A stretch of DNA of 64,000 nucleotides from Durusdinium trenchii (GCA_963970005.1 CAXAMN010008524.1:104247-168246); one strand, 5' to 3'; shown: positions 44,515 to 55,425, counted from the stretch's first letter. Made by a program: numbers and translations. Notes: generated by a model from the sequence alone, not told the origin.

Positions 44515-45500
44515 GGCTGGAGGGCGGAAGATTGGGTGCGGGCGCAGGCTGAGGGAGTGGATGTTGGGCGGGCTTGGGGCTATGTTGCGCGCAGCTTGGG
44601 TCTAGCTTAGGCTATCTGGAGCCTTTGTTGCGCGGTCTTGGTGCTATGTTGAGCATAGCTTGCGTCTAGCTTGGGCCCATGTTGGCTCAGCTTGAGCCGC
44701 GAGCCCATGTTGGCCTAGCTTGGGCCCAGGTTAGCCCAGCATCCGCCCACGATGCAGACGAAGCACCCCGGTGCGGCATGCATTTCCAGCATTATTTGGG
44801 CCTATGTTGGGCTATGTTGACCCATCGTGAGCAACAAGAGCAGAAAAAAACGCCAAAAAACACTGAGTTTTTTGGGTCCCTCGGCGGGGGGCGGCTACGT
44901 TCTGCTTCGCAGAAGGAGAATGCCTTACGCAGGACACGGCCCTGACGGGGCTCACCGCCCCTGGCCGGATTCAAGGGCTTACGCCCGACAGCCGGCCAGG
45001 GGCGTTGAGGTAGGGGGCTGGAGGGTGGAAGATTGGGCGCGGGTGCAGGCTGAGGGAGTGGATGTTGGGCGGGCTTGCGGCTATGTTGCGCGCAGCTTGG
45101 GTCTAGCTCAGGCCATCTGGAGCCTTTGTTGCGCGGTCTTGGGGCTATGTTGAGCATAGCTTGCGTCTAGCTTGGGCCATCTTGGGCCCATGTGTTGGCT
45201 CAGCTTGAGCCCATGTTGGCCTAGCTTGGGCCCATGTTAGCTCAGCATCCGCGCACGATGCAGACGAAGCACCCCGGCGCGGCACGCATTTCCAGCATTA
45301 TTTGGCCCTACGTTGGGCTATGTTGACCCATCGTGAGCAACAAGCGCGGAAAAAAAAACGTCAAAAACACTGGGTTTTCTGGGTCCCACGCCTGGGGGCG
45401 GCTGCGCTTTCTGCTTCGCAGAAGGAGAACGCCTTACCGGCAGGACACGGCCAGTAGGGGCACACGCCCCTGGCCGGATATAAGGGCTACGCCCCGTGCC
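44515..45500. repeat. Imperfect tandem duplication, about 501-bp period
   Basis: Unit 1 starts GGCTGGAGGGCGGAAGATTG at 44515 and unit 2 starts GGCTGGAGGGTGGAAGATTG at 45016. Each contains internal 18- to 22-bp repeats around CTTGGGCCCATGTT(G/A)GC, then GAGCAACAAG, a poly-A run and CTTCGCAGAAGGAGAA, ending with CCCCTGGCCGGAT. Both copies diverge by substitutions and small indels. Confidence 0.9.
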
Positions 45501-45650
45501 GCCGACCCCAGCCATCGGGATAAAGCAGCCTTACTAGCGACGGACGCGTCTTCTGGCTGGAGACACCTGCTCCCAGCGCAATGCAACTCCACCCAGAGAC
45601 GCGTCTTCTGGCTGGTAGACACCTGCTCCAAGCGATCAGCATTCCACAAT

Positions 45651-46400
45651 CTAATTCCACCCAAAAACGACTGAAAATGCGTCCTCGGCGCTGCTCTCTC
45701 ACTGCCAAACGTCGCTTTCTGACAGCGGCAAAAATATCTTCTCTTCTTCTCCTCTTCCAGGAGCCGTTCTCGGAGCTCCCGGCCCCCGGCAATCTCCCTT
45801 GCCACCGTTGCTTTCTGACCGCAAAAAATCTTCTCTTCTTCTCCGCTTCCGCGAGCCGTTCTCGGAGCTCCCAGCAATCTCCCTCTCTCCCTGCAGCCAC
45901 AGCATTCCACAATCTAATTCCACCCCAAGAACGACTGAAAATGCGTCTTCGGCGCTGCTCTCTCACTGCCAAACGCCGCTTTCTGACGGCAGTAGGAATC
46001 TCTTCTTTCTCTTCTTCTCTTCTTCCAGGAGCCGTTCTCGGAGTTCCCGGCCCCGGCAATCTCCCTCGCCACCGTTGCTCTCTGACGGCAGTAAGAATCT
46101 TCTCTCTCTTTTTCGCACGCGGGTCGCAAGTACAGTTGTTGACCCCCTGTGCACATGCACCACGTAACTGCGCGGGCCCGGATCCACGATCTGATTCTGC
46201 CCCAAAAATGCTTGAAAAGTCGTCCGCAGCGCTGCTCTCTCACTGCCAAACGTCGCTTTCTGATGTCTGATGGCAGTAAAAATCCTCTTCTCCTCTTCCA
46301 ACCTGCTCCTATAGCGATCCCCCTCGCCACAGCTTTCCACAATCTAACCCACCCCAATCCACCCCAAATACGACTGCAAAGTCGTCCTCGGAATTGCTCT
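45651..46400. repeat. Degenerate tandem array, 250-280-bp units
   Basis: Units begin ATTCCACAATCTAATTCCAC at 45651 and 45905, with more divergent starts near 46187 and 46334. Within each unit follow CTGCTCTCTCACTGCCAAAC, TTCTGACGGCAGTAA and CAGGAGCCGTTCTCGGAG. It is pyrimidine-rich on this strand, so the long frames on both strands are repeat artefacts. Confidence 0.8.
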
Positions 46401-48284
46401 CACTCAACCTCCTGCCATCACAGCCGGCGGGTCAGCCTCGTGCATTTTGCGCCCGCACGAAAGGCAGTCTCCGCGCCCCCAACCAGAGGCATCTCTTGCT
46501 ATCACAACTTTAAAGCCACAATAGTCCACAATGTTGCAAGCGTGCATCTGACCTGAATCCTTGCAGCTCCGGCGCAACGATCTCCGTCCGGTGTCCATCG
46601 TGAAGTCGTGTCCTCGCTGCCACGAATATAGTGCAGTTGTTGAGGTCCTGTGAACATACACCAAGTAACTGCACGCAGCCGGATGCTGCAGAGTTCTCTG
46701 ACGCGCTCCCCCGCCATCTGCTGGGGTCGGCGGATATATATAAAGTACCAAGTAAAGATGCATACCTCCGAACCTGAAGCAGCACAAGCCAACCTCGTCG
46801 CAAGACCGGATTGCCACGTTTGCAGCCAAGCTCCTTGCTATTCTGAACATGTCAGCGGGCCCCCAAGAATCACGTTCACTGTCCACAGCGGATAACTTTT
46901 CCAATGTTTTTTCCATTTGAACCCTTTCTGGTTGTGTTGTTTCTTGTTTGCTTGCAACTTGGAGGGCCAAGAATTTTGAGGTCCGAGTAGTTGACGGTAC
47001 ATTCGCGCCGCTACGCGGCTGGGTCCGCCCGCGCCGGGAGAAATGTGTGTGGTAATGTTGCGGTATTTGTGGCGTTATAGTATGTTATAGTATCATTGCA
47101 AATAATGGTGGTAGCTAGATTCCAACTGTTTTTCAAAAGATGTTCTGAGTGCTATACTAAAATACATATAGATTCCCATCATCCCGTTTCTACCTGGCCA
47201 ATACGAACCCCTAGCCGTACCATGAAGCCGCTGGTGTTTGTTCAGGTCGATAGAGGGACCCCCGGCCCCCCAGCTAAAGCTGAAATCTTGCGATTGAATA
47301 TGTCATCCGGATACACACGCCCCAGTACCTTTCGGTGCGGGCAGATTTCTACATTGTTCGGTCACAGATTCTGTGACCTGGACGACCTGGTTGACCCATG
47401 TGAGCTTCTCAGCCCAACCCATCAAGATCTTCTTGGCTGGTACACTTCGACATCAACGTCCTAGTCTCAATGGACCCCTTAGACTTTGATAGTCTGAGTC
47501 TGAGACACTAGATCCTGATGAATCTGATGAATGTCCAATTCTTGCATCTCCATCACAACGCTGGACCTGCTGTTCTGAATACCACCTTGTTCGCAGCACT
47601 TGGGATGGCCAGAATGGGGTGGCTACCAGAGGACTACGTACAGGTACTCCAAGACTCTCAGAGGTTCTTCCACAACAATCCTTGGCTCTGTGTTTGTTCT
47701 CACTCTCAGTTACAAAATACATGCTACTTGTAGTATGATGTTACTCGCTATATGAAAAAGTGGGGGTGTTGCAGAAGTCAGATGACAGCCCTCCCCCGAC
47801 GACATTCAAAATATTTGCGAAGCCTCGTGAGACTTGGTGAGTATGTGAGTATGAAATCAAGCCGCCATGTTCCATCACATTGACCCGAATAGTGGAACAC
47901 TTGCATTATAACCTCATGCAGCTGTGGCGGTTTGCATACCATACATTTGGTGCCAGAACTGCATTGCTTCATGTTTGTTTCCATCGTTTGACTGTGACAC
48001 TAATACTGAGATACTTGTGCACGTGACCATATATTAAATCTTGAAATTCACATTCATGCAAGTCCTGAACAGAACCCCTCAGAATTCATCAGAATTCCAG
48101 GTTCCGAAGGCCAAGTGGTGCCATTTTTATTCTGGAATATTCTGGATGTTCCAGCTCTCAGCAATGCATCTTGATTTGGAGGTAATGTATCCTTGCAAAG
48201 TTGGGCAAGTGGCGTGAGCCAATTTGAGCAGGCTTGGCGGTTTGTTGGAGTTTCTCAGATCAGTGGTTGTAGAATGATCACTGA

Positions 48285-48608
48285 ATGGATAAGGTTGCAG
48301 CTCCCTTGGCTAGCGAACTGTTAGCCACCTTAGAACAGGACGGCTATGTACGTTGTCGTGGCATCCCATTTAGGCATGAAAGCACGAACGAGCCACTGCT
48401 GCGAGAGCACTTCATGAAACTGCTAGGAGCACACGCGGGAAGTCGTGACATTGTACGAAGAGCAGGCACCATGAAACTAAACGAGGACAAGCTAGTCGGG
48501 CGCTTTCACTATGGTTCACGCTCTCGATTAGGCAAATTGCGCAGGGGTGATCCTTTGGCGACCACCAGATTCCTTACGCCTACGGCATACCTGCCAACAC
48601 TTGGATGA
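48285..48608 (+). CDS. Hypothetical open frame, 107 codons
   Basis: It starts at ATG 48285 and ends at TGA 48606-48608. The composition is protein-like, with mixed charged and hydrophobic residues (for example LLATLEQDGYVRCRGIPFRH), and is not low complexity. No domain, signal or homologue is recognised. It may be an exon fragment or chance; it is the only non-element frame here that looks plausible. Confidence 0.2.
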   Translation: MDKVAAPLASELLATLEQDGYVRCRGIPFRHESTNEPLLREHFMKLLGAHAGSRDIVRRAGTMKLNEDKLVGRFHYGSRSRLGKLRRGDPLATTRFLTPTAYLPTLG

Positions 48609-49229
48609 ACAGAGTTTAAAGATGTCTAGAGAGTCTGTATTGATTTATATTGATTGATATATAGAATTTTGCACCACGCTTTGCTGGTAGCACTTGCACA
48701 GTGCGAATATGTAGTGCTTCTCTCAGGTGCAGTTGCGCGAAGAACTGCGGCGAGTGGTCGATCTCATGGAGCAAGAGGCGGGCCAATGACTTTGACATCT
48801 ACAGTACCTATCAGTACCTTAAATGTGCAGCAGCTAAAATTTATCAAATAATTTGGACAGAAAATGCAGTTGGCAAAACTTTGGATTGCTTCCGATAGAC
48901 ACGGTGCGCTGCACAGAAGAAGATCCCCTTTGAAGCAGTCAGCCTGTACGCCTGAGAAACCAAAAGTATATAGCTTTGCAGCTCGTGTCCGCATGAAATC
49001 AAGATTCAATGATGTTTCAAACATGCACTAAATCCGAGACGGGAAGCCGAAAGGCAACAAGGAAAGGTATCCTGTCCTGTACCCCCCAAAGTCGCGACGC
49101 AGGTTGAACTGGTTGACTCGTGACTGTTGCTGTGTTTGCCCCACTGTTGCTGTTGTGCTCCAGCCCCAGCACACGTTGGACGACTTTACAAATCTTTACA
49201 ATACATTTCCCCACTGTTGCGGTCCTTGT

Positions 49230-49254
49230 TCCTAGTAGTAAGGCCAGGAGCCCC
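49230..49254 (-). repeat. Half of an inverted 25-bp repeat
   Basis: The reverse complement of this stretch is identical to 59453-59477 (GGGGCTCCTGGCCTTACTAC and five more bases). Flanking CAAGGAC-type sequence is also partly shared. The two halves lie on either side of E5. Confidence 0.8.
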
Positions 49255-50418
49255 TAATTAGTAGCGTCCTTGGACGACTTTGGCTTCGGCTTTTACAGCA
49301 CAAATCGTTCGCTGTCGTCGTTTCGCAGGTTCTCCCACGAGAACGACAACTCCATAACATGTTTGAGCAGCTCAATGCAGCATTTCACTCGCAAAGATCT
49401 CAGATTCAGATGGTTTGATGCTGCAATGAATGAAGCAAATTCAGTGGCAAGTTGCAGGTCGGCAGAGAATATGCGAAGACAGCACGAGGCTGGTCAGTTG
49501 ATATGAGCTGATGCTTTGATTGCGCAATGCATGGCATGTGGCTAAATTGAGGCTTCAAAAAGGACAAAGTAAACATGAGTGCAGCACTGCTGTCAACAAG
49601 AAGAAGTCACAGGGACTGTGCAAATTCGCGCAGAGCGACATTGGAGTCATGCAGTGCAAGTAGATGATGATCATCACCGCGCATTCCGTTTGGATGCTTG
49701 GTTGAAAGCAGGAGTTTCATACAATGGCCTCGTTGGAAGCCAAGACAGGGACTAACTCGAACTGTCTTCAGTGAAAGTGCATTTATTTATATTTCCTATT
49801 TGTGTTTCGATCATTTGAAATCATTTGGAAGAATATTGTTTGTCGTTTTGTTTGCTTTGCAGGCAAGTGGCACAGAAGCATGACAATTCAAGACGTCAGA
49901 TGCTCGACCCGCTGGAGGACCAGAAACGACAACAAGTCTTACACAAAAGGTCAACTCATGTCAACTCTTTTTCACTTCCTACGTTCAACAGCGCTACGAA
50001 CAATGTACCCAGACTGATGTGCCGCGACCCTGGAGGAAGCTGAGCAAGAGTTGGCCAGGCAGGTGCAACCGAGACATGTGAAAAACATATATTATGATTT
50101 ATTATGATATATTTATATATGTAGTATGAAATATAGCAAGTACTCGTAGCATGAATTTGTTATTTAGCCCACTTTGCACGAATGCGTAGCGAAGGCTTCT
50201 CGTCTAACTGGGGTCTGGGGCTTGACGCTGTGATCACTTAACGTTGCTTTATCGGTCGCAACGGTCGTGTCGTCCGTCTCAAAAATTCGCTCTATGATTC
50301 GATCTATACTACTCTCCTTAACCGGGGGAAGGATTTGGAGTGAGTGTTGGGATGTGTTGGATGGGTGGACTCTCGGATTCGTGTCGATGTAAACACCATA
50401 GCAACGCAACTTTGGAGT

Positions 50419-50440
50419 GGTGTGTGTGTGTGTGTGTGTG
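50419..50440. repeat. (GT)n microsatellite
   Basis: About eleven GT units immediately precede the left terminal repeat of E5. Confidence 0.95.
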
Positions 50441-50543
50441 TCACACCCTGGTTCTAAGGGCTTTCAATTGTTCACCCCTCCACTACTAGCGTCACCGTTT
50501 CCAATTCAATTTTTCCACTCATATGACCTTATCACAGGCAGGG

Positions 50544-50573
50544 GGCCACAGCTCCATTCATCAGTCTGTGGCC
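50544..50573 (+). other. Hairpin 1 in E5 terminal repeat
   Basis: GGCCACAG pairs with CTGTGGCC, eight perfect pairs around a 14-base loop. It is conserved in the right copy at 58069-58098. Confidence 0.8.
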
Positions 50574-50603
50574 AACGAAGCTCCTGATGTTTGGAGAGGA
50601 TAT

Positions 50604-50623
50604 GAACCTGGGACGCCAGGTTC
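50604..50623 (+). other. Hairpin 2 in E5 terminal repeat
   Basis: GAACCTGG pairs with CCAGGTTC, eight perfect pairs closed by a GACG loop. It is conserved in the right copy at 58129-58148. Confidence 0.85.
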
Positions 50624-50878
50624 ACGTACCTGCAACAGATTTGAACTTTTGCCCACGCTGTTCCAATTTCTCTTGTTTGCTTCCATGGTAGTTCATGATA
50701 CCTCCCCCAAACCATTTTCCTTCCGCCTTGCAGCTGCTGAACGCCGCTTTCACTTGAGCGCTTTTCGGAAACATTGTTCAACAATACTTTTTTGGCTGAC
50801 CCTTGCACCTTTCCGTTCCCTCACCTTACTTCTCAACGTGGCAATTGAGTCTAACTGAAAACCCAAGTTCGAAGTGTG

Positions 50879-51290
50879 ACCCGCTCAGTCTTCCCACTCG
50901 GGTACTGGGTGTGATCCTCCGAAAGGAGGCGCTGCTATCATTCCGGAAAGCATCGTTTTTTCATTCTTATAACTGACCCCACGTTTTCCAATATATCCTT
51001 GAATTCCCTGATTTTCGAGCCGCCGGGCTATAAGCGAGGAACTATCCACTCAACGCTCCGACATTCATTCGTGTTGTGCATTGCTGCGTTTTCTCCAACT
51101 TCAATTTAACTTCCCACCCGCAGCCATTTGACCGACGATCAACGTATGCATGTGATTTTTCAACTTAATTAATTTTTCACTGCACACATACTGAGTTCCA
51201 CGAATTCACTGCCATCCTCAAATTGATCCTTTCAGCTGCTGTGCCGCGCCGGCGCCATTTTCTCGCAGCCACTCGGACGGCCCTCTCTAC
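50879..51290 (+). other. E5 5' leader
   Basis: Non-coding. It contains a CCTCC-GAAA-GGAGG hairpin near 50915, and the spliced-leader-like motif CCGCAGCCATTTG at 51118. Confidence 0.5.
51118..51130 (+). promoter_or_regulatory. Spliced-leader-like motif 1
   Basis: CCGCAGCCATTTG matches 11 of 13 bases of the dinoflagellate leader start CCGTAGCCATTTT. It could be a relict leader or a trans-splice acceptor (CAG). A second, weaker TCGCAGCC lies near 51263, just before the ORF1 start. Confidence 0.4.
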
Positions 51291-53105
51291 ATGCAGTACC
51301 CTTGGCCTTATCCACATTGGCCACCGCCTTGTACCGCACCCTCCATTCCCGCAGTCACCACTCAGCCACCGCCATGGCACCACTCTCCACCAACGGCACC
51401 TGTTCCTACGGTTTTATCCCATCCATCACAGCAAGCTTTTCTACCCCACTTTCAGCCCACTCCGCAGCAACCGCCACCTCATGCGTGGCCACATCCCATG
51501 CCAGCACATTCTCCACCAGTACCAACCTTTACTTTGTGGCTCCCACACAGGCCCCACCCAACAGCTCCACAGATGCAGGCATTCGAGGCCCTACCAACAC
51601 AACCTCATCCACCCACTATACCACATGCACCACCAACACCATCCGTTTTACCTGCTCCTCAAGCATCACAACCACAGCCGCCAATCCAACAGGTCCCCGT
51701 CCACTGGGACCAATCTCAAGGTGTTTGGCAACCTTTCTCGGCTTTTAATGAGTTGCTCACCCTTTGCCAGCTTCCGCATCGGCTCCGAACACAACTGCTT
51801 CGGCCACTCCAACATATCCACAACTCCCCTCTGGCGTTCCCAACGCCCCTCCCGGCGCTTCCAGTCGCTATTACTCAGGAGACATCCTCACCAGCTACCA
51901 CTGCCACCACCGCCGCACCAATTACACACACTTCCACTGCTCCGCAACCAGCCACCGCCAAGCCAACACCGCCACCACCACCAGCATCTCCGGCAGCATC
52001 CACAACCCCAACAGCACCGCCTCCCAAGCAGCCCCCTTCACAACCTCTCACAGCAGCACCGCCTCCTCCTACCACCACTGGCCGCAGCCATCGTGGCCGA
52101 AGCCGTAGCAAACGGCGTCGCCGCCACCGCAGTTGCCATATACGTGACAAACGCCAACGTTCCCCTGCGTTTTCCACCGCCAAAGCGTCCTCGGCACGCC
52201 GCCGACGTCGCCGCTCTCCCTCCACCACATCTACCACGTCTTCAGCCAGCAATTCCCACACACGCTCCCATGCACCTATTACTCTCCGGCCCAATCAACA
52301 GTCCACATCTCACAGTCAGATCACAAACATGTCCCAAGCGGACTACTCCAACTTTCCGGCGCTACGACGCCCCCACCCACCTTGGAAGCCACCTCCTCCA
52401 CATTTCCAGCAGCTGTCGCCACAAGAACAGATAGCATGGTGGCTAGATTTCCACGCAGCCCAGTTTGCCGCAGAGAACAGACCACAACATCTCTACATCG
52501 CCAAACTTCTTGCAGACACCGGCTTTGTGTTTGATGATTTGGCAGACTTCCGCCAACTCACCCATGTGAAATGGAATGACACCACCAATGCCTACGACAC
52601 TTTCTCCTATCACTGTATCAACATCCCGAGCCTCGTCGACAAAGCCACTCGCCCACTGCCACCACCTGCCACTCGGGCCACTTCCACTGCCCCTGAAACA
52701 GTTCACATCAATGCATGCCACACCGGCCCCTATGGCAACATTGCTGCCATTTTACAACAGGGTCGTCTCCTCCCCAGTACCCTTCACTTCGAGGCCAACC
52801 CGGGCTTTTTTGCCCAAGCCACACGCATCACCCACCGACACATTCACGACAACTACGAACAGGCCCGCATTCTACACAACACATGGAAGATTGCAAAAAA
52901 CGTCCACTCCATCATGGTCCATCTCCTTGCTTGGGGCCGTGGGACGAAGTTCACCAGCGGAGGTGAAGCCCAGGCCATGCATCTTTTGCAACGAGATCAT
53001 GGCGCTGTTTGCCGCTCCAAGGCCCGCTGCTGGGTGATTCACCCCAATAATGCCATCGTCAAGGGGCTGGCATGGTCTATAAATGCCACCCCTCCAGACC
53101 TTTGA
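51291..53105 (+). CDS. E5 ORF1: Pro/Thr-rich, RS-domain protein (604 aa)
   Basis: ATG 51291 to TGA 53105 is a single unbroken frame. Residues 1-260 are low complexity, rich in Pro, His, Thr and Gln. Residues about 264-315 form a basic RS-like region (GRSRSKRRRRHRS; ARRRRRRSPS), suggesting RNA binding or nuclear localisation. Residues about 350-604 are ordinary globular sequence, with PQEQIAWWLDFHAAQFAAEN and HTGPYGNIAAILQQGRLLPS, ending in NAIVKGLAWSI. The H-x-G...I-L-x-x-G-R-L pattern recalls ADP-ribosyltransferase-type folds, but this is speculative. As the first ORF it may play a gag-like role. Confidence 0.7.
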   Translation: MQYPWPYPHWPPPCTAPSIPAVTTQPPPWHHSPPTAPVPTVLSHPSQQAFLPHFQPTPQQPPPHAWPHPMPAHSPPVPTFTLWLPHRPHPTAPQMQAFEALPTQPHPPTIPHAPPTPSVLPAPQASQPQPPIQQVPVHWDQSQGVWQPFSAFNELLTLCQLPHRLRTQLLRPLQHIHNSPLAFPTPLPALPVAITQETSSPATTATTAAPITHTSTAPQPATAKPTPPPPPASPAASTTPTAPPPKQPPSQPLTAAPPPPTTTGRSHRGRSRSKRRRRHRSCHIRDKRQRSPAFSTAKASSARRRRRRSPSTTSTTSSASNSHTRSHAPITLRPNQQSTSHSQITNMSQADYSNFPALRRPHPPWKPPPPHFQQLSPQEQIAWWLDFHAAQFAAENRPQHLYIAKLLADTGFVFDDLADFRQLTHVKWNDTTNAYDTFSYHCINIPSLVDKATRPLPPPATRATSTAPETVHINACHTGPYGNIAAILQQGRLLPSTLHFEANPGFFAQATRITHRHIHDNYEQARILHNTWKIAKNVHSIMVHLLAWGRGTKFTSGGEAQAMHLLQRDHGAVCRSKARCWVIHPNNAIVKGLAWSINATPPDL

Positions 53106-53630
53106 GGTCCTACAACACACCGCCAGCTCCATCTCCACCTCCACCTCCATGCTACCTCCCAATGCCTGAGAGCAGCCTGTCCCTACGTTTCACCTCGCCA
53201 CCAACTCCGGCTTTGAAAAAACCGCGCTCTGACGCTTTACTTGCAGGACATGTTTCAGAGCTTTGCAACGTCAGCCTATCGTATCCTTTTTTCAATTCAA
53301 ACCTAATTTCTAGCGGCTCCTTTTGACATCCTGATTGATTTCTCATGTATGCTCACTTGGATTTTTCTCTAGCCTTGTCAGATCAAAGGCCTTGGGCTTT
53401 GACCGTGCTTGAGAGTCTTGTGCATTTTTCTTCTTTCCACCGATGCAGTTTTTCAGATTCCATTCACGTTTATGTATATCCTGCAAAATTCATGCTCAAT
53501 AATTCATCTTCGTAATTCACCTGCACGCTCCGCATGTTATTTTCCCGCCGATTATGCAGCGTTGATACCACAGCTGCGCCAATCGACGCTCCAGTCCGCC
53601 GCTTTCGCTACCTTGACACGACCTTTTCAG
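53106..53630 (+). other. E5 spacer between ORF1 and ORF2
   Basis: It contains pyrimidine-rich stretches ending in CTAG and GCAG (for example near 53370 and 53553) that could act as splice acceptors. The open frame upstream of 53631 is probably untranslated or chance. Confidence 0.4.
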
Positions 53631-54416
53631 ATGCAGTCTCATGCAGACCAGGTTCGACTTCTCCATCGAACCACTATTGCCCTCAGCCAGCTTCATCGTC
53701 TACTCCAGCAAGCAACAGAAATCCTGTCCAACTTGCACAGTTTCTATCTCGTCCACACACAACAGGTCGACCCTCAATTTCATCGACCTTTTCCGACTCT
53801 CCCTCCAGCTCCCCTCACAGCCGTCCCCATTCCCTCCCCCACTTCCTCTTGCGACTCGGCTCCTGCTGCTCCCATCAAACATGCACCACCGAAACCTCCT
53901 CCTTCACAAGCATCCTCGACCTCTTCTTCCTCACCACCACTGCCACAGCCCAAGCGCAAACGCCAGCCTCCACCACCCCTCAACGAAGATGCTGATTGGG
54001 ATGCTTGGGACGCTGACGCAGATGTCCGCCTTGTCGAGCTCAAAACTGATGCTCGTCTTCGCCCGAACTGGAACTACGTTGCCCGTCGAGTAGGTTTTTC
54101 CATTGAGCAGTGCAAAGCACGTTGGGAAGAACTTCAAGCCCCTCAACACCAACACAATGCAATCCACCCACCACCGTCACCTACACCCACTTCACCTGCC
54201 AACACACCACCGGCCTCACCGGCCCAGATGCTTCCCTCGGCAGCAGCGCTTCCACCACCGGCACCACCTTCAGCCCCAGACTTCTCCTACACACCTACAA
54301 CACCTCCATCGCCTGCACTGGCTGCCTCAGTCACAGCTGACGCCGTGCCAGAAATCATCAGTGAGGACAGTCATCCGGAACTCGCACCGGCTGACATCGG
54401 TAGCTATTTTGTATAG
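53631..54416 (+). CDS. E5 ORF2: Myb/SANT-like DNA-binding protein
   Basis: The frame is open from 53409, but MQSHADQVRLLHRTTIALSQ at 53631 is the more likely start. A helical Leu/Gln-rich N-terminal part is followed by a Pro/Ser-rich stretch. Then comes a block with tryptophans near 53990-54140: DADWDAWDADADVRLVELKT, WNYVARRVGFS and QCKARWEEL. The W-...-DADVRLVEL-...-WNYVARRVG-...-QCKARW spacing fits a Myb/SANT helix-turn-helix repeat. The C-terminus is Pro-rich, ending at TAG 54416. DNA or chromatin binding is inferred from the domain only. Confidence 0.6.
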   Translation: MQSHADQVRLLHRTTIALSQLHRLLQQATEILSNLHSFYLVHTQQVDPQFHRPFPTLPPAPLTAVPIPSPTSSCDSAPAAPIKHAPPKPPPSQASSTSSSSPPLPQPKRKRQPPPPLNEDADWDAWDADADVRLVELKTDARLRPNWNYVARRVGFSIEQCKARWEELQAPQHQHNAIHPPPSPTPTSPANTPPASPAQMLPSAAALPPPAPPSAPDFSYTPTTPPSPALAASVTADAVPEIISEDSHPELAPADIGSYFV

Positions 54417-54592
54417 TTTCGGTCTCACCCAGCTCTCTTCGGCCCGCCATCAGCAAACAATGTCCATGCACTGCAGAACCATTGAGTACTTTGAATTCAG
54501 CTCGTTTCTCATGCGCGTAACCACTTTGTACAGCTGTTACTCGGTCTTTGCGATTTCTGAGATCTTTGGATGTTGATTACTAGCCTATCTCA

Positions 54593-54605
54593 CCGCAGCC
54601 ATTTT
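54593..54605 (+). promoter_or_regulatory. Spliced-leader-like motif 2
   Basis: CCGCAGCCATTTT matches 12 of 13 bases of CCGTAGCCATTTT, the start of the dinoflagellate spliced leader. It lies 53 bases before the ORF3 ATG. Confidence 0.5.
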
Positions 54606-54645
54606 CACTTTGATTGCTGTCAACCTCCTATGACTTTTGCTCAGC

Positions 54646-55203
54646 ATGGCTTCAACCGACCTCGGACCACCTTCAACTTTGTGGTCGCCTTCTACGGAGC
54701 AATCTTCAGCTGCCGAGACATACTTCCTCCCGGACAATCCTCCTCCACACCTGACTCCTTCACTCACACACAATCCAGAGCTTCCTCTTTCGCAAGGCCT
54801 TCTCGATTGCCTTGCTAACGTGGTCAATCAGCTCCTCAACCACCCCACGATCAACAGCCCCATACCGGACAACACTCTGTTCACAGACACCGATGCCTTC
54901 CGACTGTACTTTCAATACCACGGAAGTATCACTGAGCTGGCCCGAATCACTCTACGTCTCAAACGCGCCAGCAGACTCCTTCAGTTCGTACCAGGCCCTC
55001 CGGGCCACCAGGGCAGCTATCGTATCAATCCGTCAGTGCATTTCCCACCTGACACCACAGATTTCCTAGCAGAAGAGGTACGCATTTTCCATCCACCTCC
55101 TCCTCGCAATCAACATCCTCGGCCCAATCGCCAGCGCCAGCTGCCGCCCTCCAGAACCACAGCCAGAGACCGCTCCAGATCCCGAGACACTTCTATCTCT
55201 TAG
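54646..55203 (+). CDS. E5 ORF3: small protein with collagen-like motif and RS tail
   Basis: ATG 54646 (MASTDLGPPS) to TAG 55203, about 185 residues. An acidic/Pro start is followed by a helical region (LLDCLANVVNQLLNHPTINS), then FTDTDAFRLYFQYHGSITEL and LLQFVPGPPGHQGSYRINPS, ending in a basic RDRSRSRDTSIS tail. It is clearly related to ORF4, sharing NHP, PIP, FTD..A.RLY.Q, QF.PG.PG..G.YR and RSRSRD in the same order. Function is unknown; the RS tail suggests RNA association. Confidence 0.65.
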   Translation: MASTDLGPPSTLWSPSTEQSSAAETYFLPDNPPPHLTPSLTHNPELPLSQGLLDCLANVVNQLLNHPTINSPIPDNTLFTDTDAFRLYFQYHGSITELARITLRLKRASRLLQFVPGPPGHQGSYRINPSVHFPPDTTDFLAEEVRIFHPPPPRNQHPRPNRQRQLPPSRTTARDRSRSRDTSIS

Positions 55204-55368
55204 CCGCCCATTTCCACCACAGTGAGCCGCTCTGTATATAGTTTTTCAAGCCTCCATTTGCTCAGCAGTCGAAATAAAGCTCCAGTGCCGATTTCACGAC
55301 TCTTCAGGTCTGTCCGGCACCAGCATTGCTCACTGACATTTCACGTGCATTTTATCCTACGCTTAATA

Positions 55369-55381
55369 CCGCAGCCGTTTT
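55369..55381 (+). promoter_or_regulatory. Spliced-leader-like motif 3
   Basis: CCGCAGCCGTTTT, 57 bases before the ORF4 ATG; 11 of 13 bases match the leader start. Confidence 0.45.
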
Positions 55382-55425
55382 GTTGAGACCGCCTTCTGAC
55401 ATCAATTTCGCCATCCATTGCTGCT

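Larger units (their letters stand above)
44116..50432. other. Spacer with tandem duplications, no supported gene
   Basis: The first part is GC-rich with an imperfect 501-bp tandem duplication and a 250- to 280-bp array. From about 46.9 to 50.4 kb it is plain spacer, apart from one 107-codon open frame (48285-48608), a GT microsatellite and half of an inverted 25-bp repeat. Confidence 0.5.
50433..50878 (+). repeat. E5 left terminal repeat, 446 bp
   Basis: It begins in a TG run followed by TCACACCCTGG and ends CCCAAGTTCGAAGTGTG. Two strong hairpins lie inside, at 50544-50573 and 50604-50623. The outermost TCACAC and GTGTGA are inverse of each other in this copy. Confidence 0.95.

Noticed and set aside
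50590-50630. Hammerhead ribozyme in the E5 terminal repeat
   Set aside because: CTGATG and GAA elements and a stem are present in plausible order, but the core reads CTGATGT, stem II does not form and the GAAA/UH pairing is not satisfied.
51223-52434. 403-codon frame overlapping E5 ORF1
   Set aside because: A second frame through the same Pro/His-rich repeats; ORF1 is longer, begins with ATG and continues into globular sequence.
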